From CALBPI01 sp039821605 (GTDB taxonomy: Bacteria > Pseudomonadota > Gammaproteobacteria > Steroidobacterales > Woeseiaceae): a stretch of 64,000 bases of DNA. This document shows, piece after piece, positions 41,413 to 49,674 of the stretch. Each line of letters starts with the position of its first letter. Positions within the stretch are counted from its first letter, which is position 1. The stretch spans positions 310,001-374,000 of the forward strand of contig JBCBNV010000005.1 of assembly GCA_039821605.1 (NCBI GenBank), read 5' to 3'. The notes under the pieces are model-generated. The model was not told the origin of the DNA. It did no database searches and was given only the letters and a program-made list of their open reading frames with translations. Both the position numbers and the translations under genes were made by a program.

Positions 41413-43863
41413 TCAGAAATTCACCTTGACGCGAAGGCCGTAATTCCGCGGGTACAGGTACGAGGTCTGCACAACGTCGTCGCTGTTGTTGTTACCCCGC
41501 GCCAATACGTCGGAGTCCTCGATGTTTTCGACGAAGGCTTCGACCGAGTAGATGCTGTCAGCCGAGGTCCAGATCAGGCGCGCGTCCGTTTTTGTGAACG
41601 AATCCTGATCGTGCGACGGGTCGGTGGCTAGCAGATTCGAGGTGTTGTAGCCGTCCGAGTAGTAGAACTGCAGGTAGGGCTGCAAGGTTCCGCGGTCACC
41701 CATGTCGTGCAGGTAGGCCGCACTCGCACCCAGCGTCAACTCCGGCGACCACGGCGTCTGCTCACCCGATTGGTCGATGAAGCTGAGTACTTCGCCGTTG
41801 TAGAGCTGGTAGGGGTTGCTCTGACCGAAGGTGCCAAACTCGGAGTCGAGGTAAGCGAGCGTGGCTGTGAGCGTCCAGTTGTCTGACGGCAACCAGACAG
41901 CGTCCATCTCGATCCCGAAGGCGTCGATGTCTCCGCCGTTGTCCGAGAAGGTCAGGACGATGCCTGTGTTCGGATCGACGCGCTGGCGCTGCGTCAACAG
42001 GTTGGTGTACTCCGTGAAGTGCACCGCCGCATTGAATTGCAACGTGTTATCAAGCAGCACGCTACGCAGACCCAGCTCGATGACCTGCGATTCCTGTTCG
42101 TCAGTGGTCGTCGTGGTGCTGGCTGAGCCCGAGAGGTAACCCGTCGAGCCTGTCAGGTAGGCCATCGTATCGCCGTTGACGTCGTACTCGACACCAAAGC
42201 GCCAGGTGATGTTGTCAAACTCACCGAAACTCGAGTTGCCCTGGATCGTATTGGCACTCGTGATCGCATCCGATGCACCACAGTTGTAGGTGAACAGGCT
42301 GCGCGCGTTGTCAGGCAGGATCAGAGGTGAGCTGCCATCAACGCCTGGCACGAGATTGACGACGCGGTCCACGGTGCCGTCACCGTTTTCGTCACCCGTG
42401 AAATTCGAGCCGCCACAAGACGCGTCCTTTTGCTCGTCGTTGTAGCGGATGCCGGCGATCACACGGAGGTTGTCGGCGAATGCGTACTCACCCTGGGCAA
42501 AGATGCCGAAGTACTCCGTATCGATTTGTACGGCGTTGGCAAAGAACCCACCGAGCACCGTCGCGTCCGACACGATGTCTGTACCATCGAGCAGCGTGAA
42601 CGGGTCGGTGATGCCCGGTAGCGTGACCGTGCCACGCGTCGAATCGTCGCGGACCGTCTGCTGGTAGATGTAGAAGGTGTTGAAGTCTTCGGTGTCCGAG
42701 TAGAAAAGGCCAGCCGTCCACTGCAGCGGACCGTCACCTGTCGAGGTGATCTGGAACTCTTGCGAGAAACCCTCGGAGGCTTCCTGGTAGCCACCGTTCG
42801 AGTTCGGCGTCGGGCTGAAGTCGAAGTCGAAGCCGATGTCATTGTTGTAGTCGTACATCGCCGTGATCGACTTGAACGCGATGTTGTCGAAGTCGTAGTC
42901 AATCGTCAGCGACAGCTCTTCGTCAGTCAGGTCCACGGGTTGCGTGTAGTCCTGTGAGATGGTCCAAGGATCGCCCCCGGGGCCATTTGAAGCCGGGCCG
43001 CGCGAACCCGAACCTCTTACGGGATTGCTGCAGTCACGCACCGAGCCGAACGGGTCCGTCAGGCCTTCAGGCGTTTCATTGCGACACAGGAAGGTGTAGC
43101 CGAACAGGCCTGCTTCATCACCATCCTCCTCGACGCGCGTGTAGCGGCCGATGACCTGCAGCCGGTCGCCGCTGTACAGGGCTGACAAGCGGACGCCCTT
43201 GTCGTCCTGCGCACCCAGGTCGTCGCCCGCGAGGTTTTCGATGTAGCCATCACTCTTGTCAGTGAAGCCCGCAATTCGAACACCAAAGGTGTCGGTCAGC
43301 GGCAGGTTGAATACACCATCGATACGAGCCCGATCGAAACGCTCGAAGCTCACACCGACGTTGCCACCAGTGTCCTCGAGATCCGGGGTGTTGGTGTAGA
43401 CGTTGAGTGCACCCGCGAATGTGTTGCGACCGTACAGCGTGCCCTGCGGACCCCGCAGGAATTCGACGTTGCGAATGTCAAAGAACGCCCGCGTTTGTTG
43501 CGAGGCGCGCACTTTGTAGATGCCATCCACGAAAGCGCCAACGATCGAGCTGTTGTCGCCGAAGGTGTTGGTGGAGTTGGCACCACGCACGTTGAACTTT
43601 GCGTCGTTACCTGCAAAGGCATAGTTGAGGCCGGGAACGAGCAGTTCGAGGCGGGATACATCAGTAATACCGCCGAGCTGAAGCGCTTCTTCATTGAACG
43701 CGCTGACCGAGACACTGACATCCTGCAGGCTCTCTTCGCGACGCTCCGCGGTGACGACGATTTCCTCGAGCTGCGCCTGGGCCGGCATGATCGAGGCATA
43801 CGTCATGAGGATGGACGCGGGCACGGCAAGCGCCTTCGCCCTGTTAGACCGGAACACAAACAT
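41413..43863 (-). CDS. TonB-dependent outer-membrane receptor of the sulfatase regulon
   Basis: An 816-residue receptor from ATG 43863, preceded by AGGGGAG; an upstream in-frame start at 43962 crosses the operator. The signal peptide ends around SIMPAQAQ, the TonB box is LEEIVVTAERREESLQDV, the plug has KFNVRGANSTNTFGDNSS, and the barrel ends in RVKVNF. It belongs to the general siderophore/small-molecule receptor class rather than the carbohydrate class of the alginate receptor. Co-transcription with the sulfatase and control by operators D/E suggest import of a sulfated substrate. Confidence 0.9.
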   Translation of the reverse strand: MFVFRSNRAKALAVPASILMTYASIMPAQAQLEEIVVTAERREESLQDVSVSVSAFNEEALQLGGITDVSRLELLVPGLNYAFAGNDAKFNVRGANSTNTFGDNSSIVGAFVDGIYKVRASQQTRAFFDIRNVEFLRGPQGTLYGRNTFAGALNVYTNTPDLEDTGGNVGVSFERFDRARIDGVFNLPLTDTFGVRIAGFTDKSDGYIENLAGDDLGAQDDKGVRLSALYSGDRLQVIGRYTRVEEDGDEAGLFGYTFLCRNETPEGLTDPFGSVRDCSNPVRGSGSRGPASNGPGGDPWTISQDYTQPVDLTDEELSLTIDYDFDNIAFKSITAMYDYNNDIGFDFDFSPTPNSNGGYQEASEGFSQEFQITSTGDGPLQWTAGLFYSDTEDFNTFYIYQQTVRDDSTRGTVTLPGITDPFTLLDGTDIVSDATVLGGFFANAVQIDTEYFGIFAQGEYAFADNLRVIAGIRYNDEQKDASCGGSNFTGDENGDGTVDRVVNLVPGVDGSSPLILPDNARSLFTYNCGASDAITSANTIQGNSSFGEFDNITWRFGVEYDVNGDTMAYLTGSTGYLSGSASTTTTTDEQESQVIELGLRSVLLDNTLQFNAAVHFTEYTNLLTQRQRVDPNTGIVLTFSDNGGDIDAFGIEMDAVWLPSDNWTLTATLAYLDSEFGTFGQSNPYQLYNGEVLSFIDQSGEQTPWSPELTLGASAAYLHDMGDRGTLQPYLQFYYSDGYNTSNLLATDPSHDQDSFTKTDARLIWTSADSIYSVEAFVENIEDSDVLARGNNNSDDVVQTSYLYPRNYGLRVKVNF

Positions 43864-43938
43864 CACGAGCTCCCCTATGGCTGTGTCTGTATGGCGTCCG
43901 CCGTCATGACAACCGCAGACGCCTGTAGAGTGCCCTGT

Positions 43939-43956
43939 TCTGACTGCGAATGCAAT
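43939..43956. promoter_or_regulatory. LacI-type operator D
   Basis: TCTGACTGCGAATGCAAT contains the shared core ACTGCGAATGCA, 76 bases before the TonB receptor start. The right half is identical to the right half of operator A (GAATGCAAT). Confidence 0.72.
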
Positions 43957-44026
43957 TCTCATAGCCCATGCTTACAACACGATTGGCACTAAATGAGGTT
44001 TTTCAGGGTATTTTGGGTGTTGTTTT

Positions 44027-44044
44027 TATGCATTCGCAGTAGCG
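44027..44044. promoter_or_regulatory. LacI-type operator E
   Basis: TATGCATTCGCAGTAGCG; its reverse complement contains the same 12-base core ACTGCGAATGCA as operators B and D. It lies 88 bp from operator D, the same spacing as B to C (90 bp), and 137 bases before the divergent diguanylate cyclase gene. Confidence 0.7.
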
Positions 44045-44180
44045 CCTGGTCGGAAAAACGCCTCTGACACCCTTGTAACTTTGAACTTCGACGCAGTTTT
44101 TTTTTGAGAGGCAGCCTAAACTTAGTGGCATCAGATTATGTTGAGGACCCGCGCACCTCGATGCGATCGGATGTTTTGCG

Positions 44181-45596
44181 TTGAAACCCACCACGTTCCC
44201 ACAACGACTGGCTGTCGTGCTGGTGCTGTCGCTGGGCGCCGCGTTCTTTTACGCGACCTATAAAGCCATCGACAACATCGTCGCAGAGCAAAGCCGCGTG
44301 CAGCAGCAGGCCGTGTCCCCGGTCTTCAAGCTTGTGCGCGACGAACTGCTGCGCCCGCTGTATATCGCCGAGACCTTCGCGAGTTCGGTCGACTTCACGG
44401 CCATGATGGACTCGCCCGACTTCGATGAGGACGCGCTGCTCGACCGGTTGCAGAGTATGGAGCAAGACCTCGAGCTCGTATTTTTCGTCGCCAGCGAGAA
44501 GACGCGCAAGCAGTACTTTTCCAATGGGCGAACGCTAGACCTCGTCGAGGGTGAGGTGGCCTGGTACTTCGAGGCCATCGAGCGTGACAAGGACTTCATG
44601 GCCGACCTGGGCCAGGTCGGTGACGTGCACCTCTATTTCGACGTCAAGATCTACGGCCCGGAACGTGAATTCCTGGGCTACGTCGGCGTGGGCAAGCGCG
44701 TGCAGCGCTTCCTGGACACGTTCGACCAGTACAAGGCGCGTTACGGCTACGACTTCCTGTTCGTCAATGATGACAATGAGATCATCCTGACCTCACTGCC
44801 CGACCTCGTGGTTCGCGACGCCTATATCCCGACGCTGGATTCACTGGACTGGTTCGACCACGGCGACGGGCAAGCCCAGAGCCACGACAGCGAGATCATC
44901 GAGGTCGACGACGGTGACTACCTGATCTCGGAGTTCGGGATCGAAGAGCTCGGCTGGCGACTGCTGCTGCTCGCGCCGCTCGAGGCCCGACAGAACCAGA
45001 TCGTCAAAGCCTTCCTGACCAACGCGCTCGTGGCGGCCTTCAGCGTGACGCTGCTCGCCAGCGCGGGGCTGTTCCTCGTGCTGCTCTACAAGCGCAGGCT
45101 CGAGAACCGCACCGAGCTCGATCCGCTCACGGGGCTGCCCAACCGGGCCCACGTGCAACGACGCTTCCAGCAACTGCAACGCGCCGGCGTGGAGCTGTGC
45201 GCGGTGATTATCGACCTCGACCACTTCAAGCAGGTTAACGACCAGCATGGCCACGAGACCGGTGACCGGGTCCTGCGTGCCGCGGCGGACGCCCTCAAGC
45301 AGGAGCTGCGCGACAAAGACATCGTGAGCCGCTGGGGTGGCGAGGAATTCGTGATGCTCATTCCCGCCGCGGACATCGAGCTGGGTCAGACGATCGCCGA
45401 GCGGGCACGGCAGAACATCGAGAGCCTGCGCATCGACACCAAGGAGGGTTGCGTCAGCGTCACGGCGAGCTTCGGGGTCGCTTTCGGTTCAGCCAGACAC
45501 GAGCAGCTCGAGGCGCTCGTCGCCAAAGCCGATGAAGTGCTCTACCAGGCCAAGGAAAAAGGCCGCAACCAGGTGGAGCTCTACGAGGCGTCCTGA
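44181..45596 (+). CDS. Membrane diguanylate cyclase with periplasmic sensor
   Basis: A 471-residue protein. Transmembrane helix 1 spans about 10-30, a periplasmic sensor region about 35-280 (cache/LuxQ-like by layout), helix 2 about 283-305, and the GGDEF domain about 315-470 with RWGGEEF and an RxxD inhibitory site (RDKD) five residues before it. It should make c-di-GMP with product inhibition. No in-frame ATG exists upstream, so TTG 44181 is the best start; a downstream start would cut helix 1. It overlaps the convergent Gfo/Idh gene by 16 bp. The adjacent LacI-type operators raise the possibility of co-regulation with the sulfatase regulon. Confidence 0.88.
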   Translation: MKPTTFPQRLAVVLVLSLGAAFFYATYKAIDNIVAEQSRVQQQAVSPVFKLVRDELLRPLYIAETFASSVDFTAMMDSPDFDEDALLDRLQSMEQDLELVFFVASEKTRKQYFSNGRTLDLVEGEVAWYFEAIERDKDFMADLGQVGDVHLYFDVKIYGPEREFLGYVGVGKRVQRFLDTFDQYKARYGYDFLFVNDDNEIILTSLPDLVVRDAYIPTLDSLDWFDHGDGQAQSHDSEIIEVDDGDYLISEFGIEELGWRLLLLAPLEARQNQIVKAFLTNALVAAFSVTLLASAGLFLVLLYKRRLENRTELDPLTGLPNRAHVQRRFQQLQRAGVELCAVIIDLDHFKQVNDQHGHETGDRVLRAAADALKQELRDKDIVSRWGGEEFVMLIPAADIELGQTIAERARQNIESLRIDTKEGCVSVTASFGVAFGSARHEQLEALVAKADEVLYQAKEKGRNQVELYEAS

Positions 45597-46564
45597 CCCA
45601 GCGCCTTGCGATAAACCGCATTGATCAGGCGCATGGTGTTGACTGCGTCCTTGCCCCCCGTCCGTTGCGGTGCGCCGCCACCAATCACATCGACCACGTG
45701 TTGCAGCTGGTAGTGATAGGTCGGACTGGCGCTCAGCGTCTCCGAGACCGCGCCCTGCCCCGTTTCCAGGAGCAGCTTGTGCCCCAGATGGGGCGCAATC
45801 AGGTTGGTCGCCGTCAGAACACCCTTTTCGCCCGTCACACGCAAGGTGTTGTCGAGTCCATCGGGCAGGTCCTCGGACATCGAACACTGCACATGCGCCG
45901 TTGCACCGCTCGGAAACGCCAGCTCCACGGACATCGCGACGTCAACGCCCGCTTCGTGCCACTCCCCGCTGGCGGAAACCACGTCCGGCTCCTGCCCCAC
46001 CACGCTCCTGGCCCAGTGCAGCGGATAGCAACCGAGATCCATCAGCGCCCCACCGCCCAGCGCCCTCATGTATCGAAGCTCTGACGGTTCGAAGGCAATC
46101 GCCGTATTGAAGTGACCGTCCACGCGGCGCACCGTGCCGATGGCGTCCGCTTCGATGAGCGACATCACGCGAACGAAGAGCGGGTGAAAGCAATAGTGAA
46201 ATGCCTCGATGAGCACATTTCCCGTCTCTCGCGCGGCGCCAACCATGGCCTCCGCCTCTTCGGCGGACAGTGCAAACGGCTTTTCGCAGAGCACGTGTTT
46301 GCCGGCGCGCAACGCGGCGATGGTCCAGTGCTTGTGCTCACTGGGCGGCAAGGCGTTGTAGACCAGGTCGATGTCCGGACTCGAAACCAGCGCAGCATAG
46401 TCCGGATGCGTGTTCGGGATCGTGTGCGTTGCAGCGTACTGGAGCGCACGAGACGGTGAACGCGCCGCGACCGAGTGTACCTGCACGGCCTCGAAGACCG
46501 CGGCCGGCTTGATGACGGCGCCGACCGCGATACGCGAGGCGCCCAGGAGTCCGATGCGGATCAT
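45581..46564 (-). CDS. Gfo/Idh/MocA family oxidoreductase
   Basis: A 327-residue NAD(P)-dependent dehydrogenase. The Rossmann motif GLLGASRIA is at the N-terminus, the catalytic-region motif CEKPFALS near residue 93, and the C-terminal beta-sheet domain contains GGGALMDLGCYPLHW with the active-site Asp/His-like positions. Such enzymes oxidise or reduce sugars, inositols or dihydrodiols. The substrate is unknown. It appears to be a single-gene unit; its start faces a 156-bp gap before the SnoaL gene upstream. Confidence 0.88.
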   Translation of the reverse strand: MIRIGLLGASRIAVGAVIKPAAVFEAVQVHSVAARSPSRALQYAATHTIPNTHPDYAALVSSPDIDLVYNALPPSEHKHWTIAALRAGKHVLCEKPFALSAEEAEAMVGAARETGNVLIEAFHYCFHPLFVRVMSLIEADAIGTVRRVDGHFNTAIAFEPSELRYMRALGGGALMDLGCYPLHWARSVVGQEPDVVSASGEWHEAGVDVAMSVELAFPSGATAHVQCSMSEDLPDGLDNTLRVTGEKGVLTATNLIAPHLGHKLLLETGQGAVSETLSASPTYHYQLQHVVDVIGGGAPQRTGGKDAVNTMRLINAVYRKALGQDAS

Positions 46565-46720
46565 GTCGGAGCCTCCTGAAGCGATCGGATTGAGGACGGA
46601 AAGCTAGCGCATCGACATCATATCGTTCTCAGCATTCCGTTGGGTGCCCAATCCGCGCTCGGCGACTTCGTGCTGTGGGGCCAGCTCAATCCGGATCGCC
46701 CCCCTGGACTGTCGTCGAGG

Positions 46721-47110
46721 CTAGTCCGCCTTGTTGAAGCAGTACCTGGCGATCTTCCACGCGCCTTGCGCGTTCCGGAACACCCAGAGCTCACGGTTGA
46801 TCTCGGGCACCGTTTCGTTTGCCGACTTTATGAACCGTGTACCCGTTGAGGTGGTGGTCGCATAGGCCGTGTCGCCCGCGACGACGATTCGGCTTGGGTC
46901 GATGTCGAACTCAAGATGCAGTGTCAGCATGGAAAACGCGAACGCATAAAACGCTTCGATACGCTCGGCACCCTCAAAGACATCGAAGCGATCCGGAAGC
47001 AGCACGGCATCATCGCAATAGAGCCGGCGCAGAGCGGCTGCGTCACCATCGTTCGCTGATGCCTCGTAATTCTTTAGTAGCGCGGTAATCAAGCCAATGT
47101 CATCCGTCAC
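46721..47110 (-). CDS. SnoaL/DUF4440-like NTF2-fold protein
   Basis: About 129 residues from GTG 47110, preferred because a GGAG site lies seven bases upstream; a longer GTG start at 47158 would overlap the previous gene. It is a single cone with YEASANDGDAAALRRLYCDD, a middle GTRFIKSANE and the closing WVFRNAQGAWKIARYCFN. Proteins of this type are dehydratases, isomerases or stress-related proteins of unknown activity. It lies 44 bases downstream of the unknown gene at 47155-48003, probably in the same HxlR-linked run of minus-strand genes. Confidence 0.75.
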   Translation of the reverse strand: MTDDIGLITALLKNYEASANDGDAAALRRLYCDDAVLLPDRFDVFEGAERIEAFYAFAFSMLTLHLEFDIDPSRIVVAGDTAYATTTSTGTRFIKSANETVPEINRELWVFRNAQGAWKIARYCFNKAD

Positions 47111-47154
47111 AAGCGGTCTCCTGTCCTGAGGCGTAGAAAAAGGGCACTCGTCGG

Positions 47155-48003
47155 TCACAGCCAGCGGGCGATGTTCTCGATGTAGCGCAACGAATCTCGC
47201 AAAGCGTCCGGGCTCTCGGCGATGCCCCGGCCCGACGGCTCACTGACGAACGACGGCATGGGCTGGGCGGGGTCGAGGTTTGGGTCGACGAAATGATGGA
47301 GTGTCGACTGCGCAACGGCACGGCCTAGCGTATTGCCACGCGCATCCTGGACCGCGTCGAATGCGACGGCACTGCAGAATGCGTTGCCGGTCGTGAGGCT
47401 GCACGATGTGATGATGACCGACGCGTAGTCGGTCGCATCTCGCGGTAGTGACACGACGCCCTCGTGCGGGTGCGCCGGCAGATATTGGATCGGCGTGCCA
47501 TCGGCTCTGAGTACGAGGGGATGCTCTGGAACCGGGGTCTCGATAACCTGGAAATCGCCATTGGCACCGGTGTGGTAATTCGGCCAGGAGATGTAGTCGG
47601 TCTCGAGGTCGTCGACGCAGTGTCGGGCGACATCCGGCTCCGGATTGTGATCCTGGAAGTGATGTGCAGCGCCGATATCGCCAAGCTTCAGAAGGGAAGC
47701 CCCCATGTCCTGGTGGTCACGCGTGATCAGCATCCCGCCGCCGCGTTTCCGAAATCGGCGAAGCGCATCGGCATCGTGATCGGTGATGGCGTCTTCGGCG
47801 TCCACGGCGAACAGCCAGAGTTGGTCGAAGTCTGAATCGGGCAATTGCGCGAAGTCGACATCGTGGCCGTCCGGATCCAACCGGTCTGATGCCGTCACCG
47901 CATGACCGCAGCTTTCCAGGTGGCGCTTTAGGAGTGAGAAACGCCCGATGTGCCAGTCGTCTTCGGTGTCGATGGTGGTCTTTAGCAGGATCTTCTTGGT
48001 CAT
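47155..48003 (-). CDS. Unrecognised protein, possibly ThuA/GATase-like fold
   Basis: About 282 residues from ATG 48003 with AAGGGA upstream. I do not recognise the family with confidence. The alternation of strands and helices at the start (KKILLKTTIDTEDDWHIGR, then SDFDQLWLFAVD and GGGMLITRDHQDMG) recalls ThuA-like or class I amidotransferase-like folds, and a His-rich middle (GAAHHFQDH, HTGANGDF) could bind metal. No catalytic Cys triad is obvious. It lies between two SnoaL-like genes in a minus-strand run that starts at the cupin next to HxlR. Confidence 0.6.
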   Translation of the reverse strand: MTKKILLKTTIDTEDDWHIGRFSLLKRHLESCGHAVTASDRLDPDGHDVDFAQLPDSDFDQLWLFAVDAEDAITDHDADALRRFRKRGGGMLITRDHQDMGASLLKLGDIGAAHHFQDHNPEPDVARHCVDDLETDYISWPNYHTGANGDFQVIETPVPEHPLVLRADGTPIQYLPAHPHEGVVSLPRDATDYASVIITSCSLTTGNAFCSAVAFDAVQDARGNTLGRAVAQSTLHHFVDPNLDPAQPMPSFVSEPSGRGIAESPDALRDSLRYIENIARWL

Positions 48004-48106
48004 CGTGAGCATCCCTTGATGAACAGGCGGTGGGCGTTGACGCTACGGTTTCGGGGCGTCGCGCGCAGCAACGAAGACCTCAGGTACGGCGGCTTCCCGG
48101 CCTCGA

Positions 48107-48883
48107 TCAGAACTTTCCGTTGCTATGCGCCATCTCGGCGGGGATCGCTGAGATGGTGTCCCAATGCTCAACGATCAGCCCGTCTTCGACGCGCCAGAGA
48201 TCGAAGAACGCGGATGGCGTGTCACCGACCACGCCCTCGGTCATCGTGAACACGAAATTTCCCTCGGCGACAATCCGGTGCAGCTTCGAAAAGGAGAAGG
48301 CGCTGCCGGCTTGCTGCATGCTCGCGAATGCCGCGCCGAGCTGATCCAGACCATCGGCCACCATCGGATTGTGCTGCTTGTAGGCGCCGGGCTCGGAGAC
48401 GATGTAGTCCGCCGCTCTATCGAGTTGACCGCCTATGAACACGTCGTCAATGAAGGCATTAACCAGGGCCTTGTTGGCAGCCGTTTTGTCGAGGTCCGCG
48501 ATCTCGGTTGGTCCGTCCGTCATGCTCCGGCCCGAGGCCGTCGTTGCGGGCGGCGCCTGCAGGTTATCCCAGTGCTCTGCGGCTTTGCCGTCTTCTACAC
48601 GAAATACGTCGAACGACACTAAGGTGTGCGCGCCGAACAAATCGGCGTTCTCAAAGGTGCTGTGGACGACCACCAGGTCACCCTCGCTGATGACGCGGTG
48701 GACCGTGGTACTGAAACCGGCTTGCTTCAGGGCGGGCGCAATGTCGAGCAGTGATGCCGCGCCCGTCGGGACGTCCGGGTTGTGCTGGATGTAGTCGACC
48801 GCGAGAAGTTCATTGAGCGCCGCTGTGTCGAAGTCGAAGAATAATGCGTTGGCGACTGCCACGGTCACATCTCTGGGTTCCAT
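48107..48883 (-). CDS. Tandem SnoaL-like protein (aldol-condensation family, COG4922-like)
   Basis: A 258-residue protein built from two repeats of the same SnoaL-like domain. Each has a YIQHNP or YKQHNP motif, then a central VHRVISEGDLVVVHS or LHRIVAEGNFVFTMT strand pair, and closes with FDVFRVEDGKAAEHWD or FDLWRVEDGLIVEHWD. The internal duplication is clear. The family is annotated as predicted aldol-condensation-type SnoaL proteins without firm proof. It follows the SDR gene by 29 bp in the minus-strand group opposite HxlR. Confidence 0.82.
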   Translation of the reverse strand: MEPRDVTVAVANALFFDFDTAALNELLAVDYIQHNPDVPTGAASLLDIAPALKQAGFSTTVHRVISEGDLVVVHSTFENADLFGAHTLVSFDVFRVEDGKAAEHWDNLQAPPATTASGRSMTDGPTEIADLDKTAANKALVNAFIDDVFIGGQLDRAADYIVSEPGAYKQHNPMVADGLDQLGAAFASMQQAGSAFSFSKLHRIVAEGNFVFTMTEGVVGDTPSAFFDLWRVEDGLIVEHWDTISAIPAEMAHSNGKF

Positions 48884-48912
48884 GGGGCGTTCTCCTGGGG
48901 TTGTGTTGTCAG

Positions 48913-49656
48913 TCAGGCGGTCAGTCCGCCGTCGATGATGATGCGTGCACCGGTGATGAAACCGGCCTCAGGCCCTGCCAGAAAAGCAGCCAGGGCGGCA
49001 CACTCGTCGGGATGCCCGTAGCGGCCCAACGAGACCTTTTGCTTCAGCCAGTCGGAAAGGTCGCTGCCGTCGGGATTCATGTCCGTGTCGAACGGTCCAG
49101 GCACGATGGCGTTGATGGTGATGCCCTTGGGACCGAGGTCGCGTGACCAACCTTGAACGAAGGCATTCAGTGCGGCCTTGCTGGCGCCGTAAAGGCCCAG
49201 GCCGGGTGCGAAGAAGTCATTGGCGATGGTCGCGCTGACCGTGATGATTCGGCCGCCTTCACCCATGGTTCGGCCGGCGGCCTGGATGATCTCCATCGAT
49301 GCACGGACATTGATGGCGAAGACTGCCTCGTAGTCGTCGAGGCTCAGATCGTCCAGCGGTTTGCTGATGTTGATGCCGGCGTTGGACACCAGAATGTCCA
49401 GCCCGCCCTGCTGTTCGGCCGTGTAGCGCACGGCTTCCGCGCTGGCGCCGGGCTCGCGCGCATCTGCCCGGATCGCCTGGGCAACGCCTCCGTTCTCCAG
49501 AATCGAATCGACAACCGCGGCGGCAGCCGCGTCCGAATTCGCATAGGTCACGACGACGCTGGCGCCCTCAGACGCCAGTCGCCTGGCGATCGCCGCGCCG
49601 ATACCGCGGTTGCCGCCCGTAACGAGGGCGCTCTTTCCGTCTAGTGGTCTGTTCAC
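48913..49656 (-). CDS. SDR family oxidoreductase
   Basis: A 247-residue classical SDR with TGGNRGIGAAIA, SNAG, the Ser of ITVSATIA and the YGASK pair, and a C-terminal GARIIIDGGLTA typical of 3-oxoacyl-ACP reductase-like enzymes. It lies 18 bp after the quinone-reductase-like gene and 29 bp before the tandem SnoaL gene, so it is part of the same operon. The substrate is unknown; HxlR-linked SDRs often act on reactive carbonyls. Confidence 0.88.
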   Translation of the reverse strand: MNRPLDGKSALVTGGNRGIGAAIARRLASEGASVVVTYANSDAAAAAVVDSILENGGVAQAIRADAREPGASAEAVRYTAEQQGGLDILVSNAGINISKPLDDLSLDDYEAVFAINVRASMEIIQAAGRTMGEGGRIITVSATIANDFFAPGLGLYGASKAALNAFVQGWSRDLGPKGITINAIVPGPFDTDMNPDGSDLSDWLKQKVSLGRYGHPDECAALAAFLAGPEAGFITGARIIIDGGLTA

Positions 49657-49674
49657 GATGAGTCCTTCTACGAT

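Larger units (their letters stand above)
43864..44180. other. Non-coding gap between TonB receptor and diguanylate cyclase
   Basis: About 317 bases, AT-rich, with no credible gene. It carries operators D and E and a T-rich run near 44097-44105. Promoters for the receptor (minus) and possibly for the cyclase (plus) must be here, but I cannot fix their boxes. Confidence 0.55.
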
